31,921 nucleotides of DNA from Bacillota bacterium (GTDB lineage Bacteria > Bacillota > Clostridia > Acetivibrionales > DSM-1351), in contig JAEWZA010000275.1 in assembly GCA_023395575.1 (NCBI GenBank), forward strand, positions 1 to 31,921, given 5' to 3'. The notes under the pieces were generated by a model. The model saw only the letters and a program-made list of their open reading frames with translations, was not told where the DNA came from and searched no databases. Position numbers and translations under genes: made by a program. Numbering within the stretch: the first letter of the stretch is position 1; each line of letters opens with the position of its first letter. This document shows positions 1 to 7,335 of the stretch, piece after piece.

Positions 1-21
1 AGCTAAAAATGCTAAAATCAT
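1..21 (-). CDS. hyfF: Hydrogenase-4 component F-like subunit, N-terminal fragment
   Basis: A start codon at 19-21 lies behind a strong SD (GGGAGG, ending about 4 bases upstream) and opens a frame that runs off the window edge after seven codons (MILAFLA). It begins 20 bases after the hyfE stop, so it is the next gene of the hyf operon. In hyf operons hyfE is followed by hyfF, a proton-pumping antiporter-like membrane subunit related to NuoN/NuoL. The seven hydrophobic residues fit but do not prove this; the identity is inferred from gene order. Confidence 0.55.
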
Positions 22-41
22 ATATCCTCCCATTTTTAAGG

Positions 42-704
42 CTAACCTTTTAAATTCTTTAGTTTATTAATATCTATTGAATCAAATGTATCATTAATCT
101 TAAACACAAATATCCCCATAATCAGAAAAGCTGTAAGTAAGTCAAAAAACAATCCCAATTCAACAAACATTGGCATACCTTCAGTGGTTAACATGGCCGC
201 TAAAAACATACCATTTTCTATAACTAAGAAACCAACTATTTGACCAATTGCCTTTTTACGACTTATCATAAAAAACAATCCTAGCATAACAACTGACATT
301 GAATATATCAAGAAATTCTTGGTATCCAGATTTATAATTCCTTCAATGCTATATATAACATGCCAACTAAGCACAACTAGTCCACAACAGATAAGCATTG
401 AAATAGGAATGTTTATAAAAAAGTCTTTTTCAACTGTATATTCTACCTTTTGTGATGTTCTCTTTAAAACCATTGGAATTAAAATCACTTTAAATAAAAC
501 TATTAAAGCAAATATTATAATAACTTCATCAAACTTCTTATGTACAAGCATACCGCGAATTGATACTATAAGTGATACTAAAGCAAGCAATAGTGATTGA
601 AACCTGAAAGTAGATATATAAGAATTTTGTCGCTTATTAGCAATTAACACAAATGAAGAAATCAATATTAAAATAGATAACATGTTTAAAGCATTGTTAT
701 ACAT
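42..704 (-). CDS. hyfE: Hydrogenase-4 component E (NuoK-like membrane subunit)
   Basis: A 220-residue, almost wholly hydrophobic protein with about seven membrane spans. It matches the length and pattern of HyfE, whose C-terminal half is related to NuoK of complex I. The conserved-looking stretch around residues 150-175 (IGQIVGFLVIENGMF) contains the Glu within a transmembrane helix that NuoK-type proteins use in proton translocation. The start ATG has an SD AGGAGG nine bases upstream. It lies 19 bases downstream of hyfC and 20 upstream of the next hyf gene, so it is co-transcribed. It would form part of the membrane arm of an energy-converting hydrogenase or formate hydrogenlyase-type complex; the catalytic subunits are outside the window. 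Confidence 0.85.
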   Translation of the reverse strand: MYNNALNMLSILILISSFVLIANKRQNSYISTFRFQSLLLALVSLIVSIRGMLVHKKFDEVIIIFALIVLFKVILIPMVLKRTSQKVEYTVEKDFFINIPISMLICCGLVVLSWHVIYSIEGIINLDTKNFLIYSMSVVMLGLFFMISRKKAIGQIVGFLVIENGMFLAAMLTTEGMPMFVELGLFFDLLTAFLIMGIFVFKINDTFDSIDINKLKNLKG

Positions 705-723
705 AATAACCTCCTACACCCAC

Positions 724-1674
724 TTATTTAAGAATAAAACTAGTCAAAAAACCCAAAACAGATACTATAAATGCAATTGCTGCAAAATTAGGAATACTGT
801 ACAATCGAAGTTTTACAGTATTTAATTCAACAAGTGCAACAAGAATAGTAATCACAAATATTTTTAACAAATAAATTCCTAATCCCAAAAATATATTTGT
901 TGCATTAAATCCTACGGGGATTAAGATATTAGCCATAAATGTCATAAAAACAAGCTGCTTAATATGTGTTCCCATCTCAATAAAAGCAAGGTGTCTTCCT
1001 GAATATTCAAGTACCATTGCTTCATGTACCATTGTAAGTTCTAAATGGGTAGAAGGATCATCAACTGGGATTCTAGAAGACTCAGCTATTAAAACCATTA
1101 ACATGCTAACAAACAATAATAGGTTAATAGGTGTAAAAGCTACTTCTGTATGATTTACTATATAATTATATATTGATGAAACATTTGTAGATGCAATATC
1201 AGTTCTTGCGCTTACAGTAATAATAATAATAAATAAAGCAGGTTCTGCCAATGCAGAGACCAGCATTTCTCTACTACTTCCCATTCCACCAAAAGCACTT
1301 CCTGTATCTAGTCCTGCTAATGCCATAAACACACGACCAGCAACAAATAAATATACTATAATCAATAAATCTGTATAGAAAGTAAACCCTAAAAGCTGAT
1401 GCACTACTGGTAAGCAAAGTATGGCTGTTAATGATGTTAAAAAATATATATATGGAGCTACGTTGTAAATCCATGAAGAAGTAGATGAAACTACTAAATC
1501 CTTTTTAAATAACTTGATCAAATTAAAATATGGCTGAAAAATTGACGGCCCTATCTTATGCTGTACCTTAGCCTTCAATAATCTAATAACGCCAGTAAAA
1601 ATTGGCGCAATTAATAATATTAATATAATTTGAGCAATTAATTTTAATATTGAAGCAATCATAAATATGTCCAT
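724..1674 (-). CDS. hyfC: Hydrogenase-4 component C / HycD-NuoH-type membrane subunit
   Basis: Membrane subunit of about 316 residues related to HyfC/HycD and NuoH, the protein joining the hydrophilic and membrane arms. NuoH-family marks are visible: the early arginine-rich cytoplasmic loop after the first helix (RLLKAKVQHKIGPSIFQPY), a SSREMLVSALAEPALF segment, and the acidic loop SSRIPVDDPSTHLELTMVHE used for coupling. About eight membrane spans are predicted. The start is uncertain. The open frame extends upstream to a GTG at 1722, but the good SD (AGGAGG, 1722-1727) serves an out-of-frame mini-ORF. I chose the in-frame ATG at 1674 (MDIFMIAS) to match family N-termini; ATG 1662 or 1698 are alternatives. 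It sits between hyfB and hyfE. Confidence 0.85.
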   Translation of the reverse strand: MDIFMIASILKLIAQIILILLIAPIFTGVIRLLKAKVQHKIGPSIFQPYFNLIKLFKKDLVVSSTSSWIYNVAPYIYFLTSLTAILCLPVVHQLLGFTFYTDLLIIVYLFVAGRVFMALAGLDTGSAFGGMGSSREMLVSALAEPALFIIIITVSARTDIASTNVSSIYNYIVNHTEVAFTPINLLLFVSMLMVLIAESSRIPVDDPSTHLELTMVHEAMVLEYSGRHLAFIEMGTHIKQLVFMTFMANILIPVGFNATNIFLGLGIYLLKIFVITILVALVELNTVKLRLYSIPNFAAIAFIVSVLGFLTSFILK

Positions 1675-1727
1675 GTTCCATATCTTACAAAACAACATAG
1701 AGAAATAGCATGGACTCGGCACCTCCT
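1662..1727 (-). promoter_or_regulatory. hyfC leader with 8-codon upstream mini-ORF
   Basis: The only strong SD before hyfC (AGGAGG, 1722-1727) is placed for an ATG at 1709-1711 that is out of frame with hyfC. This opens the mini-ORF MLFLYVVL, stopping at 1685-1687, ten bases before the chosen hyfC start. The region matches the leader of miaA (7153-7247) at both ends: AGGAG..CC..AG.CCATGC.ATTT at the front and TATGTT.TTTTGT.A then ATATTTATG at the back. The hyfC version lacks about 18-20 internal bases. Translational coupling or re-initiation is an inference. Confidence 0.5.
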
Positions 1728-1769
1728 ATATATATTTTTGAAATTATTACAACCTTTTTATAAAATAAG

Positions 1770-1789
1770 TTCTGCAAAAAAATGCAGAA
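1770..1789 (-). other. Intercistronic hairpin between hyfB and hyfC
   Basis: TTCTGC and GCAGAA form a six-base-pair stem with an eight-base A/T loop in the 81-base hyfB-hyfC gap. It is too weak and lacks a proper T-run for a full terminator. It may act as a processing or stability element within the operon mRNA. Confidence 0.35.
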
Positions 1790-1803
1790 AATAAATATTG
1801 AAA

Positions 1804-3870
1804 TTAAGCCATAAATGAATAATAAAGTAACATTAATACCAAAATGCTGAAGAAATAAAGCAAGTAAGTATGTATACTACCAGTTTGTATTTTAAATCTA
1901 TAATTCCTAGAAAAGTTAATTATGAACTTTATAATTGGAATATATAAATATTTCTCAAATACCTTTTCTGTTGACATAGTATATATTCCCTTCTTTATGT
2001 GATATGGGCCATTTCCTTCAGTAATAACTAAATCCCTATTGGGTTTAAATATTCCCCTCAAGATAATTCTGATTGATTTTGAAAAGCCTGTTGCTGAGTA
2101 CTGCATTTTAGAATTAATATTTGTAAATCCACAATCCCAGGTATTGTAGCGCTCCACAGAAGTACTTTTTCGTATTGAAAGAACTATAAGTATAACTATA
2201 CCAGACAAAATCAATACTAAAGTTGATAATAACCCAACTGATATATCTAGGTTACTCTCGCCTATAGGATAATGTACAAACTTAGTTAACGACCAATTAG
2301 TAGATAATAGCTTTAAATTTATAAGATCATTGCTTACATTATCTATTATGCTGATTGCATACTTTGAAAAAATACCCAAAACCAAACAAAGACAAGACGA
2401 AATACCAAGAGCAACTAACATTGGCTTTTCAGGTTCTTTTACCTTCTCAGCATCGCTGGTTCTAGGCATTCCTAAAAAGGAAATACCAAACATCTTTACA
2501 AAACAAAAAGCAACTAAAGCACCTGTCAAAGATAAAGCAGCCGCAACAATCATAAACAATATAATAATAGATGAATTATCAGCAAACCAAACGATACTAT
2601 TTATAATTGTTTGAAAAATAATAAATTCACTAACAAAACCATTAAACGGAGGTACTGCAGAAATAGTCAAACACCCAATAAATATACAGAAAGACGCAAT
2701 TGGCATCTTCTTTATCAATCCGCCTAACTTCTCCATATTTTTGGTATGAGCACTATATTGAATTGCTCCAGCACCCATGAATAATAAAGATTTGAATACA
2801 GCATGATTTAAAGTATGTAAAAGTGTTGCTGTTAACGCCAATACAAGTAAAAAGGAATTATCAGTAGCTTTCGAAATAAGAACCATACCAATTCCACAGA
2901 AAATAAGACCCATATTTTCAATACTTGAATAAGCCAGTAACCTCTTAATATTTATAGTAGATGCAACTGAGTACGCAATTCCAAATATTGCTGAAACAGA
3001 GCCTAATATCAACGTCAAAACACCCCACCACATTGGATTATCTGGCAAGAAGTCTAAAATGACTCTCAGCAAACCATATATAGACATTTTTATCATTACA
3101 CCTGACATTAATGCTGATATATTACTAGGCGCAACAGGATGAGCATATGGCAACCAAATATGCATTGGTATTATTCCTGCTTTAGTTCCAAAACCTATAA
3201 GTAAAAATATATATATTATATTGGCATAATTATTTGGAATAGAGGTACTGCTGATAGTAGAAAAATCAAAGCTAAAGCTCCTTGTAAAATATGCCATTAA
3301 GCCAAAAGCTGCAGTTATAAAAGTTGTACCTGCATATGTCATTATAATATAAATTCTGCTAGCCTTTTGGACTTCCTTTTTCTCACTTTCATAATTGACC
3401 AAAAAGTACGATACTAGAGACATGATTTCCCAAAACACTAAGAATAAAAGCAAGTTGCTGCTTGATACTAAAAGAATCATCGAAATAATAAAGAGATTAT
3501 ATAAAAGTCCAAAGATAGAAATATTTCTTTTAAAAAAGTAATGAGACATATATGTATACGAAAACAAAGAAACTACAAATGAAATTAGTGCGATGATTAA
3601 AATAAAAAAGGCAGAAAGATTATCAATTTTAAAACAAAGTGTTAGAAATGGAATATTATTATCAAACTTTAATTCTAAAGGTACATCGTTTAGAATTACC
3701 AATTTGTAAGCCATTAATATACTTAAAAATCCACTAGCAATCATTGCACATGTGTTAGATAGTCTATTAGATAATTTGGGTACCGAGAATGTAAATAATG
3801 AAGAGAGACCACCAATTAAATAGATTAACACGCATATGATAAAGAATATTATAAGATTATTTGCTGTCAT
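1804..3870 (-). CDS. hyfB: Hydrogenase-4 component B (antiporter-like proton-pumping subunit)
   Basis: A 688-residue polytopic protein with about 16 membrane spans, of the NuoL/M/N-Mrp antiporter family. The core (about residues 110-430) holds the helix with KKEVQKASRIYIIMTYAGT and the stretch GTKAGIIPMHIWLPYAHPVAPS, where a membrane Lys and a His-rich loop typify proton-channel subunits. Beyond residue 560 is the HyfB/HycC-specific tail, with TWDCGFTNINSKMQYSATGF, which separates it from plain NuoL/NuoM. Its length is close to that of E. coli HyfB. The start ATG follows GGAGG by nine bases. It is the first gene of the minus-strand hyf operon and follows a sigma-A promoter at 3920-3948. The complex would couple ferredoxin- or formate-linked hydrogen chemistry to ion translocation. 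Confidence 0.9.
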   Translation of the reverse strand: MTANNLIIFFIICVLIYLIGGLSSLFTFSVPKLSNRLSNTCAMIASGFLSILMAYKLVILNDVPLELKFDNNIPFLTLCFKIDNLSAFFILIIALISFVVSLFSYTYMSHYFFKRNISIFGLLYNLFIISMILLVSSSNLLLFLVFWEIMSLVSYFLVNYESEKKEVQKASRIYIIMTYAGTTFITAAFGLMAYFTRSFSFDFSTISSTSIPNNYANIIYIFLLIGFGTKAGIIPMHIWLPYAHPVAPSNISALMSGVMIKMSIYGLLRVILDFLPDNPMWWGVLTLILGSVSAIFGIAYSVASTINIKRLLAYSSIENMGLIFCGIGMVLISKATDNSFLLVLALTATLLHTLNHAVFKSLLFMGAGAIQYSAHTKNMEKLGGLIKKMPIASFCIFIGCLTISAVPPFNGFVSEFIIFQTIINSIVWFADNSSIIILFMIVAAALSLTGALVAFCFVKMFGISFLGMPRTSDAEKVKEPEKPMLVALGISSCLCLVLGIFSKYAISIIDNVSNDLINLKLLSTNWSLTKFVHYPIGESNLDISVGLLSTLVLILSGIVILIVLSIRKSTSVERYNTWDCGFTNINSKMQYSATGFSKSIRIILRGIFKPNRDLVITEGNGPYHIKKGIYTMSTEKVFEKYLYIPIIKFIINFSRNYRFKIQTGSIHTYLLYFFSILVLMLLYYSFMA

Positions 3871-3919
3871 GAAACAAAACCTCCAAGTAAAGCAACTAAG
3901 TTCTTTTCTAGCACAGCAT

Positions 3920-3948
3920 ATATAATACTACCCCATTCTACAAATGTC
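3920..3948 (-). promoter_or_regulatory. Sigma-A promoter of the hyf operon
   Basis: On the minus strand a perfect -35 TTGACA (3943-3948) and a -10 TATTAT (3920-3925) are separated by 17 bases, about 50 bases upstream of the hyfB start. Confidence 0.75.
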
Positions 3949-4012
3949 AAATATTCAGCTTTTTTAATCTTGATTTAAAATGCTTTTAATAAAACCCATA
4001 CTAAAGTAAAAT

Positions 4013-4312
4013 TTATTCTATTCTAGTATCCTCAAAAGGAATTAAGATAGCAGTATTTTCAAGTATAAGACTTGATTCTAAATTATTAATTTCCTTCAAA
4101 TTATGTATATATTCTCGAATATTATAGTTGCTTCCATATTTCTCAGCTATAGACCAAAGAGTATCCCCTGAATTAACTAATATAGACTGATACTGAGGTT
4201 CTTTATAGCCTGAAACAGCATTTGTATAAATCAGTATAAATGTAATAAGCGAGAGTAAAAATAGAAAACTGAAAAATTTTCTTTTATTTTTTAAGATATA
4301 TTTTTTCTTCAT
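4013..4312 (-). CDS. yneA: SOS cell-division inhibitor, YneA-like LysM protein
   Basis: A 99-residue protein with a basic N-terminus, one membrane span (about residues 13-32) and a C-terminal LysM domain (about 44-95). The domain shows VNSGDTLWSIAEKYG at its front and a closing ILIPF strand. Bacillus YneA has the same build, sits next to lexA and delays division during DNA damage by acting at the cell surface. The pairing with lexA here and the LexA box inside its promoter support that identification; sequence likeness alone would only say 'small LysM protein'. The start ATG at 4312 was chosen because GGAGTGG lies five bases upstream; an in-frame ATG 36 bases earlier lacks an SD. Confidence 0.8.
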   Translation of the reverse strand: MKKKYILKNKRKFFSFLFLLSLITFILIYTNAVSGYKEPQYQSILVNSGDTLWSIAEKYGSNYNIREYIHNLKEINNLESSLILENTAILIPFEDTRIE

Positions 4313-4324
4313 ATTAACCACTCC

Positions 4325-4336
4325 AAACATATGTTC
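4325..4336 (-). promoter_or_regulatory. Second, imperfect LexA box near the yneA start
   Basis: GAACATATGTTT on the minus strand differs from GAAC-N4-GTTC at one position. It lies downstream of the yneA -10 element, where it could act as a roadblock. Confidence 0.5.
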
Positions 4337-4347
4337 TTTATGAGTCA

Positions 4348-4376
4348 ATAATACAGAACATGTGTTCCTTTGTCAA
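4348..4376 (-). promoter_or_regulatory. LexA-controlled promoter of yneA
   Basis: On the minus strand TTGACA (4371-4376) and TATTAT (4348-4353) are spaced by 17 bases. The spacer carries GAACACATGTTC (4356-4367), a perfect match to the Gram-positive LexA box GAAC-N4-GTTC, so bound LexA would block RNA polymerase directly. Confidence 0.85.
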
Positions 4377-4405
4377 TAGTTTTAGAAATATTTATAAGAT
4401 TTTTC

Positions 4406-4417
4406 GAACATTAGTTT
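4406..4417 (+). promoter_or_regulatory. Third, imperfect LexA box
   Basis: GAACATTAGTTT matches GAAC-N4-GTTC at all but the last base. It lies about 30 bases upstream of the yneA -35 element, in the 376-base yneA-lexA divergent region. Confidence 0.4.
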
Positions 4418-4622
4418 GATTTAATAAATTATTGTGTTATACTTGTTATAAAGTTTATTATCTGCAAATATTACAAACATAACTATGTTAAGATATTTCC
4501 TAAACTTTCATTTAACTCATCAAAAAACATGCTTTCAAGGCTTATTTAAATTTGCTTTATTTGTTTTTATAGAGGGTAATTACAATTTAATATAATACAT
4601 AAATATTGTGTGTAAGGTAATA

Positions 4623-4657
4623 AAACAAATGTTCTTTGTAAAGAATTTCACTATAAT
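4623..4657 (+). promoter_or_regulatory. lexA promoter with overlapping LexA-like box
   Basis: A -10 TATAAT at 4652-4657 has only a weak -35. Where the -35 should be lies AAACAAATGTTC (4623-4634), one base off GAAC-N4-GTTC, so LexA probably represses itself here. The start of transcription would fall near 4663. Confidence 0.6.
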
Positions 4658-4662
4658 TTTTA

Positions 4663-4675
4663 GCCGAAAGTCGGC
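4663..4675 (+). promoter_or_regulatory. 5'-terminal hairpin of the lexA mRNA, next to the SD
   Basis: GCCGAAAGTCGGC folds into a four-base-pair stem with an AAAGT loop. It begins six bases after the -10 element, so it should sit at the very 5' end of the transcript. It lies three bases before the SD AGGAGGT. Near-identical blocks occur before the MoxR gene (23785-23797 and 23943-23953). Confidence 0.5.
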
Positions 4676-4688
4676 TTAGGAGGTTAAT

Positions 4689-5342
4689 ATGTCAAAGAAA
4701 AGTTCAGATAAGCAACAAGAAATTCTTGAATATGTATCTAAATGTGTTAATGAAAACGGATATCCACCATCAGTTAGAGAAATATGTGCTGCTGTTGGTT
4801 TTAAATCTACCTCTACTGTCCATGCATATCTACAAAAACTTACAGATAGCGGTGTTCTGCAAAAGGACCCAACAAAACCTAGAGCCATAAAAATTGTTGA
4901 CAACTCAAACTTACAAGTAAAGGAATCTAGTGAAAATTATAAGGAAGGCTATTATACATCACGTGAAATGGTTGATGTACCTATAGTTGGTAAAGTTGCA
5001 GCTGGTCAGCCTATTTTAGCTGTTGAAAACATCACAGACACTTTTCCTCTTCCAGTTGATTTTGTTCAAAATGGCAATGCTTTTATGCTGAAAGTACAAG
5101 GAAACAGTATGATTGAGGCTGGTATTTTAGATAAAGATTTAGTTTTAGTCAGGCAGCAGGCTTCAGCAAATAATGGTGATATTATTGTAGCATTACTTGG
5201 AGATGAAGCAACTTGTAAGACTTTTTTCAAAGAGAAGGACCATATCCGTTTACAGCCTGAAAATAGCAGTATGGAACCCATTATTGTAAAAGATAATTTT
5301 TCTATTTTAGGTAAGGTAATAGGTGTATTTAGACGCATGTAA
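4689..5342 (+). CDS. lexA: LexA repressor, SOS master regulator
   Basis: A 217-residue LexA of ordinary length. The N-terminal winged helix (about 1-70) contains PPSVREICAAVGFKSTSTVHAYLQKL, the recognition region for GAAC-N4-GTTC boxes. The C-terminal peptidase domain has the self-cleavage site Ala105-Gly106 (VGKVAAGQP), the nucleophile Ser140 (QGNSMIEAG) and the general-base Lys177 (EATCKTFF). RecA filaments trigger autocleavage, which lifts repression of SOS genes. The start ATG follows AGGAGGT by five bases. It is divergent from yneA and followed by a strong terminator, so it is monocistronic. LexA-like boxes around both promoters indicate autoregulation. Confidence 0.96.
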   Translation: MSKKSSDKQQEILEYVSKCVNENGYPPSVREICAAVGFKSTSTVHAYLQKLTDSGVLQKDPTKPRAIKIVDNSNLQVKESSENYKEGYYTSREMVDVPIVGKVAAGQPILAVENITDTFPLPVDFVQNGNAFMLKVQGNSMIEAGILDKDLVLVRQQASANNGDIIVALLGDEATCKTFFKEKDHIRLQPENSSMEPIIVKDNFSILGKVIGVFRRM

Positions 5343-5349
5343 AAATAAA

Positions 5350-5397
5350 GCTGTCACAAAATTACACAACTTTTTGTGACAGCCTTATTTTTATTTT
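5350..5397 (+). terminator. Rho-independent terminator of lexA
   Basis: A 12-base-pair stem (GCTGTCACAAAA paired with its complement ending at 5383) and a roughly ten-base loop are followed by a T-rich run to 5397. Confidence 0.9.
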
Positions 5398-5492
5398 ACT
5401 CAACTTACGCTTTTTCAAATTTTAGATTAATTCCCTGCCAATATATTTTATATAACAAAAATGGAGTTATTCAACTATACGTAATTTAATTC

Positions 5493-5735
5493 TTACTCTT
5501 TTATTTGATCATTAAATATTAAATTTACCATCTTCATAGGAGTTATTGTAGAAATTGCATGTTTATAAACTAACTGCTGCTTCCCATCGCTATCTAAAAC
5601 AACAGTAAAGTTATCAAAGCCCTTTACCATTCCTTTTAGCTGAAATCCGTTTGTTAAGTATATCGTAACAGCTATATGCTCTTTCCTGACCTGATTCAAA
5701 AAAATGTCCTGCAAATTAATCGTACTCTTTACCAA
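5493..5735 (-). CDS. hfq: RNA chaperone Hfq
   Basis: An 80-residue Sm-like protein that forms a hexameric ring, binds A/U-rich RNA and assists small RNAs. The Sm1 region shows NGFQLKGMVKGFDNFTVVLD and the Sm2 region YKHAIS, the signature Lys-His pair of Hfq. The N-terminal INLQDIFLNQVRKE matches the family. I start it at TTG 5733-5735 (MVKSTINLQ), eight bases after GGAG. A GTG nine bases upstream is embedded in the SD and is less likely. It follows miaA, as in Bacillus, but across a gap of nearly 500 bases that contains hairpins. Confidence 0.93.
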   Translation of the reverse strand: MVKSTINLQDIFLNQVRKEHIAVTIYLTNGFQLKGMVKGFDNFTVVLDSDGKQQLVYKHAISTITPMKMVNLIFNDQIKE

Positions 5736-6232
5736 AGTATCCACTCCTTTGTTTTATATATTAGTTTCATTAGTATCCATACTCTGTAATAAGGCATATA
5801 AAAAGTTACGGTATGGATTTAATGATTATTTATTAGTGCTTAAGCCTTTATCTATGTTTAGTACTTAATTCATAGCATAAGGCGGGCATTCAGTTTTCAA
5901 GTACTTATTGTTTAATTCTTAACCTTCAGCATAATATTGTGTTTCTTATTCAATTTCTAACAATCCACTTGCAAAAAATAATATATTCATTTTACTAGAA
6001 TATTCCAGTATTTGCAATAAGAATATAGTACTAACTAAACTCAACACAAGTTTGAAAGCTACTTTTAAATATTTACGTCATTTATATCTATATACAATGA
6101 ATGGTAATATTCAGGGTAATATAAATTAGGACAACTCTAGATAATAAGCTCTAACTATAAAGTTATAAAAAATATCAACTCAAATTCACAGTTAAAATTC
6201 TATGTGCAAATGTTAATCTATACAATATAAAA
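5736..6232 (-). promoter_or_regulatory. Long hfq upstream region with two inverted repeats
   Basis: No gene was found between miaA and hfq. Two hairpins stand out. One pairs ATCCATAC (5775-5782) with GTATGGAT (5811-5818), close to the hfq start. The other spans 5844-5883, a 13-base arm pair (GCCTT...CTATG with CATAG...AAGGC) with a three-base internal mismatch and an AU-rich loop. The motif AAGTACTTA/TAGTACTTAA also recurs. A structured hfq leader or a small RNA is possible; nothing more can be claimed. Confidence 0.35.
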
Positions 6233-7162
6233 TTAATAAGTACAAATATAATTTATAACGTCTTCAACAACATTATAATTATTTCCAGAATTATCAACAT
6301 TAAACCATTTAATGTCTTTAATTCTTCTAAACCAGGTTAATTGTCTCTTAGCATATCTTCTAGAATCACGTTTAATAATTTCAACTGTCTCTTCCAAACT
6401 GTTTTGACCTTCTAGATAAGCTAATACTTGTTTATAACCTATTCCCTGCATAGCAGTTATTGATTCTGAAAAACCGAGGTCAGCAAGTTTTTTAACCTCT
6501 TCAACAAGTCCATTTCTCAGCATTATATCTACTCTCTTATTTATTCTATCATACAAATACTGTCTATCCATTGTTAAGCCAATTAGTATAAAATTATATT
6601 TTGGCGGTACTCCTCTTGACATTTCATTATGATAGGAAATAGGTTTTTGTGTCTGGGAGTAAACCTCTAAAGCACGAATAACACGTTTTATATTATTGGG
6701 ATGAATATTATTAGCGGCCTCTTCATCAACCTGCTTTAGCTTCGCATGTAAATACTCCGCTCCAAATTCTTCAGCTTCTTTCTTTAGTTCTTCACGAAGC
6801 TCCCAATCACTCTGACTTTCACTAAAATTAATATTATCAATAAGTGAACTAATATATAGTCCTGTACCACCAACAACGATTGGCAGTTTACCCTTTGCTA
6901 TAATTTCTTCAATATATTTCTCGGCAAGTTCTTTGAATTTAACAACATTAAATTCTTCGTTAGGTAAAACCTCATCAATCAAATAATGTTTAATTCCTTG
7001 AATTTCATCTATAGTTGGCTTTGCCGTACCTATATCCATATATTTATATATTTGCATCGAATCTGCTGATATTATTTCTCCATTCAATCTTTTAGCAAGC
7101 TCAATTGATAAGCTTGTTTTCCCTGAAGCAGTAGGTCCTGCTATTACAATTACACGGTTCAT
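6233..7162 (-). CDS. miaA: tRNA dimethylallyltransferase MiaA
   Basis: A 309-residue enzyme that transfers a dimethylallyl group to A37 of tRNAs reading UNN codons; MiaB then thiomethylates the product. The N-terminal P-loop is GPTASGKT, followed by DSMQIYKYMDIGTAKP with the substrate-binding Asp. Further on are VVGGTGLY and the C-terminal RYAKRQLTWFRR tRNA-binding segment. The start ATG 7162 has GAGGGA seven bases upstream. The frame stays open for 20 more codons upstream, but these overlap a leader with its own mini-ORF (7185-7232). It lies between mutL and hfq, and its pathway partner miaB is in the same block. Confidence 0.95.
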   Translation of the reverse strand: MNRVIVIAGPTASGKTSLSIELAKRLNGEIISADSMQIYKYMDIGTAKPTIDEIQGIKHYLIDEVLPNEEFNVVKFKELAEKYIEEIIAKGKLPIVVGGTGLYISSLIDNINFSESQSDWELREELKKEAEEFGAEYLHAKLKQVDEEAANNIHPNNIKRVIRALEVYSQTQKPISYHNEMSRGVPPKYNFILIGLTMDRQYLYDRINKRVDIMLRNGLVEEVKKLADLGFSESITAMQGIGYKQVLAYLEGQNSLEETVEIIKRDSRRYAKRQLTWFRRIKDIKWFNVDNSGNNYNVVEDVINYICTY

Positions 7163-7247
7163 AAATATTCCCTCACCCAACCTTTCACAAAAGAACATAA
7201 AGTAAATGTACCTTCCCCTCAAAAAATGGCATGGGCTAGGGTAACTC
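7153..7247 (-). promoter_or_regulatory. miaA leader with 15-codon upstream mini-ORF
   Basis: AAAGGAG precedes an ATG at 7230-7232 that opens a 15-codon frame (MPFFEGKVHLLYVLL), stopping at 7185-7187, 22 bases before miaA. It is homologous over its length to the hyfC leader (1662-1727); both mini-ORFs end Leu-Tyr-Val-x-Leu-stop. The two downstream genes are unrelated, so the leader itself is the repeated unit. Confidence 0.5.
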
Positions 7248-7335
7248 CTTTTCTATTATTAATTTCATCAAACATGTACAGCAAGCTGTAAGTGTTTTTG
7301 TCAGAAAACAAACACAATTTAGATCAAGGTAAAAC

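Noticed and set aside
1698..1722. hyfC starting at the GTG at 1722
   Set aside because: The GTG overlaps the SD itself and would add 16 residues not seen at family N-termini; those bases belong to the shared leader repeat.
5066..5338. 90-codon minus-strand ORF inside lexA
   Set aside because: Antisense shadow of the conserved peptidase domain; no SD and no recognisable domain.
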